From: Ecdyonurus torrentis
Lineage: Eukaryota; Arthropoda; Insecta; Ephemeroptera; Heptageniidae
Direction of reading: 5' to 3'
Assembly (NCBI GenBank): GCA_949318235.1
Contig: OX439137.1
Location: 14,211,291-14,275,290 of the forward strand
DNA: 64,000 bases
Below are positions 25,876 to 38,041 of this stretch, piece after piece (position 1 is the first letter of the stretch; every line of letters begins with the position of its first letter). A program made the translations under genes and the position numbers. The notes below the pieces were generated by a model, which saw nothing but the letters and a program-made list of their open reading frames with translations, searched no databases and had not been told where the DNA came from.

Positions 25876-28800
25876 CATCTAAGAAGGTTTGTCTCTGTAA
25901 CTAACAACTCTTCAAAAACACTCACATAACTACAATATTTGTTGATTTAGAAAGTTTCTAATTTTTAAGAAGGAACTCTTAATGTTGCAATTAAAAATTC
26001 TAATTCTGCGCTAGAGAACTCAAAGAGGACTCAAATTTCTATCTCTTGGTACATATGTGGTTGACTGGCGGGAGACCTGCATGTCAAAAGACTTGAGGTA
26101 CTAATAGTCTTCCTGTATTTGATGTTGGCTACCAGGGGGACCATCTATCACTAGACAACAGAACTGTCCGTTGGGTAGCCTAAATAACAGCTCTGCATTC
26201 ATTTCAGAAATACACTACTTCATTTCCTTAAATACAAGACTTACCAAATGGGAGTGGAAAAATAAACAAACTCAGATACCAACAATAAATACCAACCCAA
26301 TTGACTAATAAAGGAACAACTGTTATGAGGCTGACTATAAGCAATTTCAGTCACATCCGCTTCCGTTTCTTCTTACTAAGCATGCGCAGCAGGTCGAAAC
26401 GGAAGCGGATGTGATCAAAATCACTTATAGTCAGCCTCAAAACAGTTGTTCCTTTATTAGTCAATAAATAGATACCAACCCTGGCCAAAATAAGATCAGC
26501 GATTTTTACAAACAGATGCACCCCTTTTTCTGATTTTATTTTCTCCAGATAAACATCAAAATTTTACAGGTGATCAACATAATATTGAAGTTTATGCGTT
26601 ACATTTTATTCCTGTAACTTGATTAGAATCTAAGAAAAGGGGATGCATCCGGTTGTATCTCTTTAAATGGTAATGGTTGCAGCCTTTTTTTTTTTTTTTT
26701 TTTTTTTTTTATTCATTTATGGAGGAATGAAGCAGCTATAACTCAATTATTCGTCGACACTAAAAATTTTAATGTAGCTTACAGAGCCTCAAAGCTGCTG
26801 CTTTTGAGAATTTTAACAATTTGCTAATTTGTTATCCAATTGACATCAAATTTAGGGAAACAAACGCTACCATACATTGAAATTTTCAGAACCAAGAATT
26901 TTTTTAAATTCTAGTTATAGTTGCTCCATTCTCCCATTAGATAGCACGTTAAATCAAGAAAGGAGCAAGACATCTGCTAGCGCTGTTAGTATTATTGGGT
27001 TCCTAAGTTTGTTTATTTTATCAGTGAGCCAAATTTTGCAAGTCATCTATTGTAAGAATTTAATGTATAAAATCCTTCTATTGAATTATTTTACAATTTA
27101 TATCCTGAAAGACAAGAATACAGAATTTAAGTGCCTGCCTTTGTTTCATAATAAATTACAATCAATCTTATTTTAAAATTTAAATGTATCATCATAATTT
27201 CTTGAAATTTAAGAGTTCTCTCCCACCCTGTATATTTAAGAATGGGAAGTTCTATTTTTAATTAATTGTATCATTATTATTGAGCTTTAAATGTTTTGAG
27301 CAAGCATCTTATCCAAGATAACTTAGGAGCATATAAATCAGAATACCCAAAGGACGATATGTTGTACAAAACAGAAGATTTTCTTTTTATCAATTCTCAT
27401 GATAAAAACCAATTGCAATAAGGTAAATTTTCCTCCAGTAAAAACTTTACCTTATTTGCAAGAAAGTGTTCAAGTGCACAAAAGTTGTGAATATTTTAGC
27501 CACTTTATATATTTTAAGAATTTTAGATCTTTTTCTTTTTATGGGACCCTTCAGTATATAAAAATACTTGTTCCAGTTCAGGACATCGCTATATTTTTTA
27601 TTGATGAAAGGTTCGTCATTAAAGAGAGAAGACAATTGATTAGTGACATACCTGCCACCGCGCCTGCTACTACCGCCAGCACGACGACTGTAACGAGAGC
27701 AGTCTCTAGCATAATGGCCACGTTCACCACATTCATAACAGCGATCTTCTGGATGGAATGCTCTGCCACCACCTCTACGACCTGGGGGTCCTCGAGAACG
27801 GTTCTTGCTCATCCCAGTGGACATCTCAACTCGAGCACGTCTACCACAGATGGTCCTGAAACATATTCAAACATGTGGTAAATACATAATCTTTTCATAC
27901 TCTCACTGAAGTATGAAATACTGAACATGGATTGATTCAAGAAGAAATCAACACAGATGTCAGTTTGTAGATGACAGGCGGGAGACCTTCATGTCACAAG
28001 ACTTGAGGTACTACAGGTCATCCTGTATTTGATGTTGGCTACCAGGGGGACCATCTATCACTAGACGACAGAACTGTCCGTTGGGTAGCCTATTTAAATA
28101 TACCAGAAGGAAATGAAAAACTTGCACAACAATGGAGTAAATACCAACATTTCAATGCATTCTTTGCCACTCATCACACTCGCTCTATATCTTGGCCTGT
28201 GTAATCTATATGGCAAGATGTATTGCAAGATTTAAATTTCATTTCTGTACAATTTACTCACAAAATCTACATTATAAAAAGCAATATATAACTTTATAAT
28301 GTGTAGGGGAGAGTGGGGTCATACGGGTCACTTGCAAAACACATTTTGTGAATTTTAAACTGTTTGAATTGTGGTAGGATGTTCAAATTTTTACCATTTT
28401 ATGTCATAAGCAGGACGTGTTTGTTAAAGTGTTTGTTGAACAATTGAGCCTCATCATTTGGGGAAAAAACAAGAAGAAATTTTTGAAGCCAAAAAAGTAA
28501 GTTTTCTTTTTTTTACATTTTTGCTAATAAAATAAAAAATGTTTCCCCATTCCAAATTTTTTGTGAGAACATGTCTTAATATGTTACTTACATTATACCA
28601 TAAAATTTATTTCATTGGTTTATCTACAATTTTTGATGTTCATGTAAAAAGTGTACAGCCTACCATGGGGCGATGTGGGTCATTTTTACGGGGTCATGTG
28701 GGTCAGCTTCATTGTACTAGTTATGATCACTTTTAACCAATTGTAAGTTAATATTTAATTTCTTTGATTTAGAAAATGGTGAGAGCATACAGAAGAAAAG

Positions 28801-30657
28801 GTAAAAGTTTGGATGAAGAAGCTATTTTGCAGGCCATCATTGATATGAAAGCTGCGGAAACTTCAAAGTAAGACCAACTTCCAAGCACTATAACATTCCC
28901 AAGAAGATTAAGCAATTTCTTGTAATTGTACTGAGACAGAAAAAGCAAAATAAATAGATTTTCTTTTGCCAATTACTGAGAAAAGTGTCACAGTTACAGG
29001 ATCAGATGTAGTTCCAATTTTAAATGATCCAGAGATTACAAAATCTGCTGAACGTCCATACACAGAATTCCTCACATTCAAAAATAATTTGTCTACCTAC
29101 ATATTTTCAGAGTGCTAGACCTTTTAGAATAAGTAGTGCACCCCCTTAAAACATTAATAATCTTAATACTCTAAAATTTATATAAAAAAAAAAGCTAAAT
29201 CTTGTATAAAAATTTATTCGCTTGGTGACAAATTATTTTTTACTAGGACTAATTTGCTTATTTAAACTTTAAAATTGTAATAAATTATGAAATAATAAGT
29301 GTACCCTTTGAAATAAAATAAAACAAAACTCCTAATTATGTATCTAGTGCCTTTTATTGGAGTGACCCACATGACCCCAAAAATAAACCACATGACCCCA
29401 TGGTTTTGCAAATTATGAGTGAAAACATCTTTTTGTAGTTTAAAAAATTAAGAGACTAAGAGTTGGAATAGATCGTCCAAACTTTTGGAGTTTGTGTAGG
29501 AATAGATGAACTAAATTACCACACTTTTTTATAACATCATACATCACAAATTAAAAAATACAAAAAATAAAATGTGCAAAGTGACCTGTATGACCCCACT
29601 CTCCTATTAACATAAACTGTGCAAGCATATCAATGCTGTTGCGGCTAAAACACGCTAGCGGGTTTGCTTACTTTCACGCATCAACGTTGATATCCATCAT
29701 GCATTTATCATGATAGCCATAGAAACACGCATCTACATTTATGTCGACAGCACATAAAAACACTTCTACATAGAAAAAACAGGTGTTAGAGAGTAGGTGT
29801 TAGTGCGTGAAGTGAAAGAAACCCTGCTAAAAGTAGAGGCATGGTTTAGCCACAACAGCATCGATATATTCATAACTATCATGATCTGCATTAAAGTGCA
29901 TTAACATTAAAATAATAAAAGTTCCCATTGCAGAGCCTAGTTACACGGATGGGGGGGGGGGGGGATGATGTTATAAGTTATTAGATAAGTCATGATAATA
30001 GTGATAAACATGATAATGCACCTTCGAGAAAAATCTGTTGTGAAAACTACATATGCATAAAATATAACAATACACTTAAGTAAATAAAGGCAATTAATAA
30101 ATGGCAATGAAGTAAGCTAAACGTACCATAATAATTAAAAACTAATGGGTTTACATACAACAACCAAGTTTGTATGGTTATTACATAATAACCTTGAAAA
30201 GTTTCTGAGCTCCATCATTTTATACATTTGGCATCCATTTTGATTTCATTTTAAATGCGTCTTACTCGGTCTTTCTTAGATAAAGATAATGACGCCGACA
30301 AAAAAGTACTCGGAAAGATTAAATATTTTTTTTAAAAATATCTAAAAATTTGACACTCTTAAATAATTACCTTCCATCTAGACCTCGGACGGCGTCTTCT
30401 GCATCTCTAGCTTCTTCAAATTCAACAAAAGCAAAACCAGGAGGATTCCTTGCAACCCAAACGTTGCGAAGTGGTCCATAATATGAGAAAGCTTCCTCAA
30501 GCTCTTGCTTCGAAGCATTTGAGCCTATAATTAATAAATATCGTTATAAATGCATTTAAACGAACGTACAAGTTTTTAAAACAACATGTTTCTTACCTAA
30601 ATCTCCGACATATAATTTGCAATCTGATGCGCCTGACTCCCTGCCATAGCGCGACAT
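24503..30657 (-). CDS. SRSF7: SR splicing factor with RRM, zinc knuckle and RS tail (SRSF7/x16-like)
   Basis: Four coding exons on the minus strand (30657-30597, 30524-30371, 27855-27652, 24671-24503) join in phase to 195 residues. The RRM fills about residues 9-80, with RNP2 CKLYVGDL and RNP1 [13 protein letters not shown] zinc knuckle, [14 protein letters not shown], follows at about residues 106-119. The C-terminal third is Arg-Ser dipeptides. This order is specific to 9G8/SRSF7 and fly x16, nuclear factors that bind pre-mRNA, promote exon use and aid mRNA export. The last coding exon has a donor 13 bases after the stop, so a 3' UTR intron follows. A 5' UTR intron lies upstream (acceptor TTGCAG next to 30661, donor near 30768). 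Three H/ACA snoRNAs sit in its introns, making it a snoRNA host gene. Confidence 0.9.
26053..26183 (-). ncRNA. H/ACA box snoRNA, copy 2, in SRSF7 intron 3
   Basis: Same fold as copies 1 and 3. The 5' hairpin is closed by GGCTACC/GGTAGCC, the H box is ACATCA, and the ACA box is three bases from the end. The 3' stem next to the ACA is GG-AA-GACT paired with AGTC-AA-CC, which differs in sequence from the other copies but keeps pairing. The pocket arms CTCCCGCC and TAGT are complementary to 28S rRNA GGCGGGAG-UA-ACUA. Confidence 0.8.
26301..26464. mobile_element. 164-bp near-perfect palindromic element
   Basis: The arms begin TTGACTAATAAAGGAACAA and return at 26464. The centre contains CACATCCGCTTCCGTTTC and its complement around GCATGCGC. 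It lies in an SRSF7 intron. The same family as 56765-56890, and related to the inside of 10088-10383. Confidence 0.8.
27963..28093 (-). ncRNA. H/ACA box snoRNA, copy 3, in SRSF7 intron 2
   Basis: The 5' hairpin is closed by GGCTACC/GGTAGCC with the upper stem GGAC/GTCC. The H box is ACATCA. The 3' hairpin base is GATGAC/GTCATC, followed by T and then ACA and three bases. There are 16 nt between the upper stem (AGGT) and the ACA, as in the other two copies. Pocket arms CTCCCGCC and GTAGT match 28S rRNA GGCGGGAG-UA-ACUAU (one G-U). Confidence 0.8.
28306..29604 (+). mobile_element. Degraded pogo-like DNA transposon
   Basis: The 1.3-kb element has terminal inverted repeats beginning GGGGAGAGTGGGGTCA and returning TGACCCCACTCTCC. 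Flanking TA at 28304 and 29605 fits a Tc1/mariner/pogo target. A remnant at 28774-28869 encodes [19 protein letters not shown]... for 31 residues before a stop, resembling the N-terminal DNA-binding start of pogo/Tigger transposases. The rest has no long ORF. It lies in SRSF7 intron 2. Confidence 0.7.
29628..29876. mobile_element. Inverted-repeat MITE in SRSF7 intron 2
   Basis: The ends ATATCAATGCTGTTG and CAACAGCATCGATAT are inverted, with further inverted similarity inside (CGGGTTTGCTTACTTTCACGC and its reverse at about 29800-29825). No coding content. Confidence 0.7.
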
Positions 30658-30659
30658 TG

Positions 30660-30960
30660 TGCTGCAATAAAATTCAATTATTACACGAATGAACATAAAT
30701 TGCTCAGAAAAAAAAGGATAAATACAATTATAATAAATTATTAATTGCCTCTCATAACACTTACTCTTGTTTAGACGTTTTTAAATCGTTGAATTCTATA
30801 ATCTCAAATTTTCTGCCTCGTGCACCGCAAAATGGACTCTTTTAATAACCGGAAACGGAAATAACGACCGGCATGGGGCGCGGACGGAACGCGGAACGCG
30901 CGGATCGCTATTCGTTGCGCTTTTGTCAGAGCGGCAAAACTTTTGATAGTTTATAAGTTA
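30660..30960 (-). promoter_or_regulatory. SRSF7 5' UTR and probable promoter
   Basis: The minus-strand leader includes a short intron (acceptor TTGCAG before 30661, donor AGA then GTAAGT near 30768). The stretch at 30830-30950 is a local CpG- and GC-rich island (CGGAACGCG repeated) in otherwise AT-rich sequence, as expected of a housekeeping promoter. Confidence 0.5.
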
Positions 30961-31069
30961 TAACATTTTTTTTTTATCAATAAAGGCATTGCGGATTGAT
31001 TCACAGTAATTACTTTGGGATTGATTACTAGATTTACTAGGGATTATATACTGTTTCATATATAATATA

Positions 31070-31071
31070 AA

Positions 31072-31132
<61 letters not shown>
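31070..31132. repeat. CA then TA microsatellite
   Basis: About 40 bp of CA repeats run into TA repeats. Confidence 0.9.
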
Positions 31133-31133
<1 letters not shown>

Positions 31134-31269
31134 GTCATTTTTACGAATTTTGGTATGGTTCCAAAATGGTTCCGGAACCGTTCCGAACCATTATGCAATT
31201 AACCGTCCAGACCAAAATGGAACAATCACTCACTCTCTTTTGTTCGGGCAATCGGACACTCAGGAGTGT

Positions 31270-31370
31270 TGTTCGTAAACCCTGTTTTCTTGCACCAAAA
31301 AATGCGCATTCTATTTGATTAACCATAGGCGATCGTCATTTTTGGTGCAGAGAACAGGGTTTACGAACAG
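31270..31370. mobile_element. Small inverted repeat
   Basis: GTTCGTAAACCCTGTTTTCT and its complement at 31337-31370 form arms of about 34 bp around a 30-bp spacer. No target duplication seen. Confidence 0.55.
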
Positions 31371-31948
31371 CATGGTATCTGTTTTGATGCCATTGTGGGA
31401 GTAATGCATATTGATATTACATTGCTCAGCTCTTTTCATTGGAAAATAAGTTACTTTTTAGGTTATTACTACTTATTATTATTTTTCTGGCACCTAAGTT
31501 CAACCTTTTTGATTTATTTTAATTATTTTCATGTTAATTAAAATTATTTGAAAATTGAAAATTGATAAATTTGGAATTGTGAAATATGCCACGTGCGATG
31601 AATCTATGCGTCTAAATGGGCTTATCAATCTTAACATTTAAAATTGATTAAAGCTAGCATCACGATTTGGGACAAAAAATATTTAGCTTATCATGTACGC
31701 AGACCAAAGTATTATGTTACAAAGTATATCTGATAAAGATAATATGTGAAGCGTGTTTGTGTTAAAAGTTTTGTACTTTTATAGCGCAGTAAGTTTGAGC
31801 TTATGCATTTTTTTTTCCTCCGCCCTGAATTTTATATAGTAATGTATAAATACTACTAATAATTTCAATGTCAATGATGTTTTGTAATTTCTTTCAATTG
31901 TATTTTATATATTTGTGTGTGTGTATGTGTGTGTATATATAGTATATA

Positions 31949-32028
<80 letters not shown>

Positions 32029-32074
32029 ACACAAATATATATATATTATATATTATATTATATTAAGATTTGTT
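31371..32074. other. Intergenic sequence
   Basis: AT-rich, with a long TA array at about 31955-32018 preceded by a GTGTGT stretch. No gene is supported before the candidate exon at 32075. Confidence 0.5.
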
Positions 32075-32155
32075 ATGCATGGTTCTCAACACAAGATTTG
32101 CATATACTTGGAATATCATACGAGTGTGGTACTTCATGTAAATGCAAATTATGTG
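32075..32155 (+). CDS. Candidate first coding exon of the RhoGAP15B-like gene
   Basis: An ATG opens 27 codons that end exactly at a good donor (GTG then GTAAGC). Its phase 0 matches the acceptor before 32490, whose first codon, AAT, is in frame with the ATG at 32493. The peptide has no recognised domain. It may instead be 5' UTR, with translation starting at 32493. Confidence 0.3.
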
Positions 32156-32316
32156 GTAAGCAATGTGATCAATATCATTTGATGAATTGTTCTATATAAT
32201 CGATCTATTAGTCGCTATAACGGCATATGCACACGAATAATGTATTTAATTTAATAATATTATGCAAAATTTCATTATATGTTGTACACCAAGTGTTTAT
32301 TGAATAAAATTAAATC

Positions 32317-32324
<8 letters not shown>

Positions 32325-32397
<73 letters not shown>
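32325..32397. repeat. TA microsatellite
   Basis: About 70 bp of TA in the intron before the main first exon. Confidence 0.9.
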
Positions 32398-32400
<3 letters not shown>

Positions 32401-32492
32401 ACAATGAGTATTATATAATCTATATATTATATGCTAAAATAAAAAATAGAAACTTGCATGTACAGTACTTTATTTTTAATTTTTTCTAGAAT

Positions 32493-35400
32493 ATGAAGAA
32501 AATTATAGAAAACAAAACAAAGTCATTACCACCGGAACATACTTCACAACTACGAGACAAAATAACACTTCAACACCATGAAACCAAACAAAGAAATGCA
32601 AATTCTTTAATCATGGTAGATGACAATCAATGTGTTTTACCTTTACCACCAAGTAGAGTGCTAAGTATACAAGATGATAACATTGACTACATTTCAAGAG
32701 ATTATGTAGATATGACTGTAACACAAAAAGGTAACAATCTTCCACTAGTTCCTGCAGTATCCAACTTGCAAAATTCATCGTGTGTTGACGTTGTACAGAA
32801 CAATGACACCAAGGAAAAAAAATTAACGAGTGATAAATCTTTTCCATCAGGATATGTAGATATGAGTGGTAATAAAACTACTCAAAGTGTGGTTGATATG
32901 ACAAAAATTAAAACAGAAATTGATGATGTTCCTCCACCTTTACCAATTAAAACTAAAATTGGTTTGAATTTACGATTAAATATTAAAGAAAATATGACTA
33001 AATGTCAAACTGAAAATTCTAATAACATAGAAAATAAAATTACTGTTGAAATTCCTAATATTTATGAAGCTGTAGATTCAAGAAAATCGGTATTGGAACC
33101 AATATTAGAACCAGAAATGATGACATCAGAACTCAAACCGAACGCATATAGAGAAGATGTATCAAAATTTAAATCTGCCTTAATAGAACCTCAAGAAACA
33201 GAATATTTATTACGTTTCATAAATCGAGAAGGAAGTACAAAAAAGAAAACCTTATCATTAAAAAAAGTATTAGGAATACAAAAAGTAAACAAAGAAAATT
33301 TATTTATTCTAGAGATGTTTAATAATCAATTACGTGACTCCGATACTCTGATTTTGAAAGTTATAAAATATGCTGGGATGTTAGTTATAAGTCCAACTAC
33401 AAAAGACAATGATGAAACTAGGGTGGTAATCGCCGATGGCTATATTACCTGGAATGCACAAAAATTAGAAAAGAACATTAGGGTTGAGAACATTATCAGC
33501 ATTGAAGCAGTTGATGCAAAAAGGTATGGCAGTTTTCTCTTTTTATTTACAGGCTATAAACTATATCTCATGATTATTTAAATTAATTAAATATATATTA
33601 TTTAATTGTTAGCTGAAAGGTGAACGGGTAATAAATAGGGCAATTTGTACATATTATACACGTGTGTTTGACCGAGCTATGATAATATTAATAACTCTAT
33701 AAATTTTTGCAGATATTAAAAATACTAGGCTTCGCTTTAATAATTTTTTAATTCGTCTTTTGTTGTTGTTGTTGTTGTTGTTGTTACAGTAATGAGGCTG
33801 CAATGTTTGAGATAATATGGTGGGAGAAAGAAAGTGGAACACGTGTGCAGAAATTTGCGGCACGTACTATTGAAGAACGTGACAAATGGATGCAGAACAT
33901 TTACGATTCTGTCACGTGCATATTTACGAATGAATTGACGCATCGGTTCACACGTGCAGGCTGGCTTCACGTGAAGGTATATTATTACACATCGTCCAAA
34001 TTTGCATGAAATAATAATTAATTGTATGCTGCTATAGAATCTTAAAACTTTAACTTAAACTCATATTATGTTTACATTTTACAAAATGTAAACGACACAG
34101 TATATAGAAAAATAATTGAAAATAAATGTTATGTGATTTCATTTAGAATTAGAATTTATTTTATTTTGTACTATTGTATAGGGCGTGTGCGCTTGACATC
34201 ATACTCAATGCTTTTCGATGCTCTTCTTGAGCAATGAATAACATTGCTTATAGCATAGGACAAACGTAGTTTTTAGCTATTTTCTTTGGAAAATTAGCTA
34301 TTTTTTTGTTATTATTATTTTTATTGAATACTTGAAAAACTAATTCAACCTGTTATAACAGCATCAATGCTCTCAAAAATATTGCAAAATATTTTTAAAC
34401 TGGCAAAATGAATAATTTTCCAATAGTGGCCCACGTTATTTAGCACTCAATTATGGCGTCGACTTTAACATGAATGAAAACACCCTATTGCATGTTATCT
34501 ATAGGAAGGCACAGTTGGGACATGGAGCGCTTGTCGTATGTTGTTGCGAGATCGAGAGCTTTTTTATTGTGTGAACCCGGGAAAAATTTATGTATCTGAC
34601 CTCCGCATGGTGAGGAGCATCACTGAGTGCAGAATTCCAGGTATAAAAAAAAATGTATAATTAAACTTTAGATAGACAATAAAAATTCTTGGCTTGTATA
34701 TTATAAAGCCAAACACAATTATATCAACAATGTTAAAAACATGTGTTTGCGTGCAGGATTTGACGCTAACGGTGAACAGGAGACGGTGATTTTACTTGAG
34801 CTTGGCAGTCGCGTATTCTTTCTTAGAGCATTGAACGAGCAAGATTTGAACTGCTGGAGTACTTGTATTAAATCTGCTGCCCTTAAAAATGGTCCTCAGT
34901 TAGATCAGCAACAATTAACACGTGACTTCGTGCCAATCCTTGTTGAGAAATGTATCAACTTTGTCGCAACACATGGTATTTATTGTCCATTAACAATTTT
35001 CGATCAATTATAATACTTTGTACGTGTGTGCGTGTGTGCTAGATTATACAATGAATGAAATATAAAATAGTGAAAAAGGGGACCACAAAATTTGAATAAG
35101 ATTTTTACATATCTCTTCCAGGGAGTTGCTCTGAAGGCATTTATCGGCGCTTAGAGAGCGGTGCAGTCACACAGGACATTATCTCTGAATTTAAAAGCAA
35201 TGCCTGGGATGTACAGCTCTCTATAAAAAGTTATTCTGAGCATGTGGTCGCTGCAGCATTGAAACTGTACTTTTCTGAGCTACCTGAACCTTTAATTCCT
35301 ACACACCTTGCTTCTGACTTCAGATCTATTGCCAGTAAGAAATATAATATAATATTTGTTAATTATATTTATATATATATATAATTTAATGAATATTTTG

Positions 35401-37958
35401 GTACTGCAAATATATTATACATACTAAAAATAAAAAAATAAAAAATTTACATTCAATATTTTTTGTTGGGCAGTGGAAGCAGATGATATCGATACAAAGG
35501 TGTCTCGATACCGCATTCTATTACATAAGCTACCTCAGGTGTTCCTCAACACGTCACAGCGTCTTTTCAGGCATTTACACTTGTTGCACTTACAGAGTGA
35601 CAAAAATATGATGGATGCAAGCAACCTGGCTTATGTTTGGAGCTCGATTTTAATTAGACAAAACGTAAATAATATACTATAGTTATTTATTTATAACTTA
35701 AATTATTGGCACATCTTTATAAAAAGAAAATATTTAAAGTTATAAATATTTATCAGAGCTATAATGCATTAAAATATAAAAATAAGAATAATAAATCTGA
35801 AACATTTACAAAAAAAAAATAATACATCTTGTATTTTTTTTAATGTATTTCAAATGAGTAAAAATATACTAATCCAATGAGTCAACTGTTTGTTATAAAT
35901 ATTATAAAGAATAATTCTTGATTTCTTGGTTAATTTTGAATATTAATTAAGATACTATTTAACTAAAATAACTAACAATTGATACAGTTTAATAAATAAT
36001 TTATCCAATATCCAATCATTATTTTTATTTATTGCTTTTTTCAAAAGTATTTATTCTTGCGGCTTATGTAAGTATCCTGTCATACAGACCACCAGTTGCA
36101 CACTTGTGTCAAACAAATTGCATAACTTCAACTGTTGCAGGCGTAATGCCCTTGCTTTTCCCCTTTGGCTGACTTTGTTATAAAGTTGTATTACTTAAAC
36201 CCAAACATTTATGTAATGTGTTTTTTTGCAATAAAGCCTATTTTGAATTTAATTGAATTGAACATGATTAAAAATGCAAAAAAAAAAAAATGTATTATTA
36301 TTATTTAAATTTTGTGTTTTACAATAAACCCTATTTTGAGTTGAATAATATTTTATTTTGCAGTTGGAAGTATCATTGCACAGTTACCAACGTGTGATTG
36401 AAGATTTAATCGCAATGTTCCCGCATATATTTGACGTCTCTGAAGGGGATTTACAACGTGAACTTCAGATCCAGGACAAAATAGAAATGTTCCAAGACGA
36501 GAGAAGAGTACCCAGCCCCAGCTCACCAACTAGTGACCTATTGTTGGTATGGGTTAGTATGGGAGGCTACTACTCACCAAAACAAGAGAAAGTATTCGTA
36601 AGTTGAATTAAAAGTATCTCATTCCATATTATAAATTAGACAAACTTTTACTAGTAAAATTATATATTATAAGATGTGTAATTATGTAATTTTAACACAA
36701 ATTATTCAAGATTGGACCTGATACGACGGCAGGTGAAGTGGTACGGCAATTGGGAATGAGTGAGGATTATATGTTGCAAGAATACATTTTAGGTGGTGCG
36801 CTTGCTCGACCCTTACTCATGAATGTTAAAGTGAACGAAATCTTACTGCGCTGGAGTGAATGGGATCTTGAATATAGAAAAGACAATAAACTTGTATTGG
36901 CACCATGTTTATTTTACAAAGACATCATGCAAATGGTAAATTGTAAATAATAACAATAATAAACTGACTATCATGTACGTTAATGAAAGAGTAGTTCAAT
37001 TTTAACGGTCATGGTTCTGTTATGCAAATGGAACAAAGTTGTATATTATTGACGAATCATCACACATCGAGAGATCGAGAAAGAGAATTTTTCAACCATT
37101 AATTTTGGCAAATGTGTAATAAACTGCTGCATCATGTAATTTAAAAATAACAATAAAAAATTGTATATAATTAATTGATTGTGTGTTTACATGAAATATG
37201 TAAGAAAACTCCTCGACAACACGTAACTGGAGAGCTGAAATTTGGAGACACGAGTAAAAAAGACTTCAAGACGTACACTTTTGAGATTAATCACGGCATA
37301 TTATCTTGCTACAAAGACGCAAAGGTAAAATTTACATTAAGTATCAACATACATACTGTATAAATATAAATGAATAATGTAATATAAATTTCATCAGTAT
37401 ACTGCATGAACGATAAAAAAAGTCTACAATGCTAATGAGTACAGTAAAAATTAAAGAATTAAATTAATTTTATTGTGCATGAAAATTTTTGACATTATAT
37501 AAAGTGATTAATTTTTTTTAACTTTTAAGATTTTTTTATAGCTTTGTAGTGTATGAAAATCACTCTAATTTTTGATGTCATTTCAAAGTCAAATGGTGAC
37601 AATAGTTAATCTATGATAAAATTGTTAGGAATCGCTTTCATCTGTTTATCATCTAAGTAAGTGAGATAAAAGAATGTAAATTTTAAATTTTAATGGATGG
37701 TCATTATTTAAGCTTTATATAATATTTAAAAAAAAAAAAAAAATCTAAATTCAACATTTTGCATAGTGACTCCCCAATTTTGCAAATTTGGATACTTCTT
37801 ATATTATTAAGTAATAATTAACACTGTGTAATGAAAATAAAATGTCTGAGCAAATTTTAGTTAATTCACCGCAGTAAATCATATTTATATACTTGTAGAT
37901 TTTTTTTAACTCATTTTATATACAATATAAATAAAGAAATGCATTTATATATATAGAT

Positions 37959-38041
<83 letters not shown>

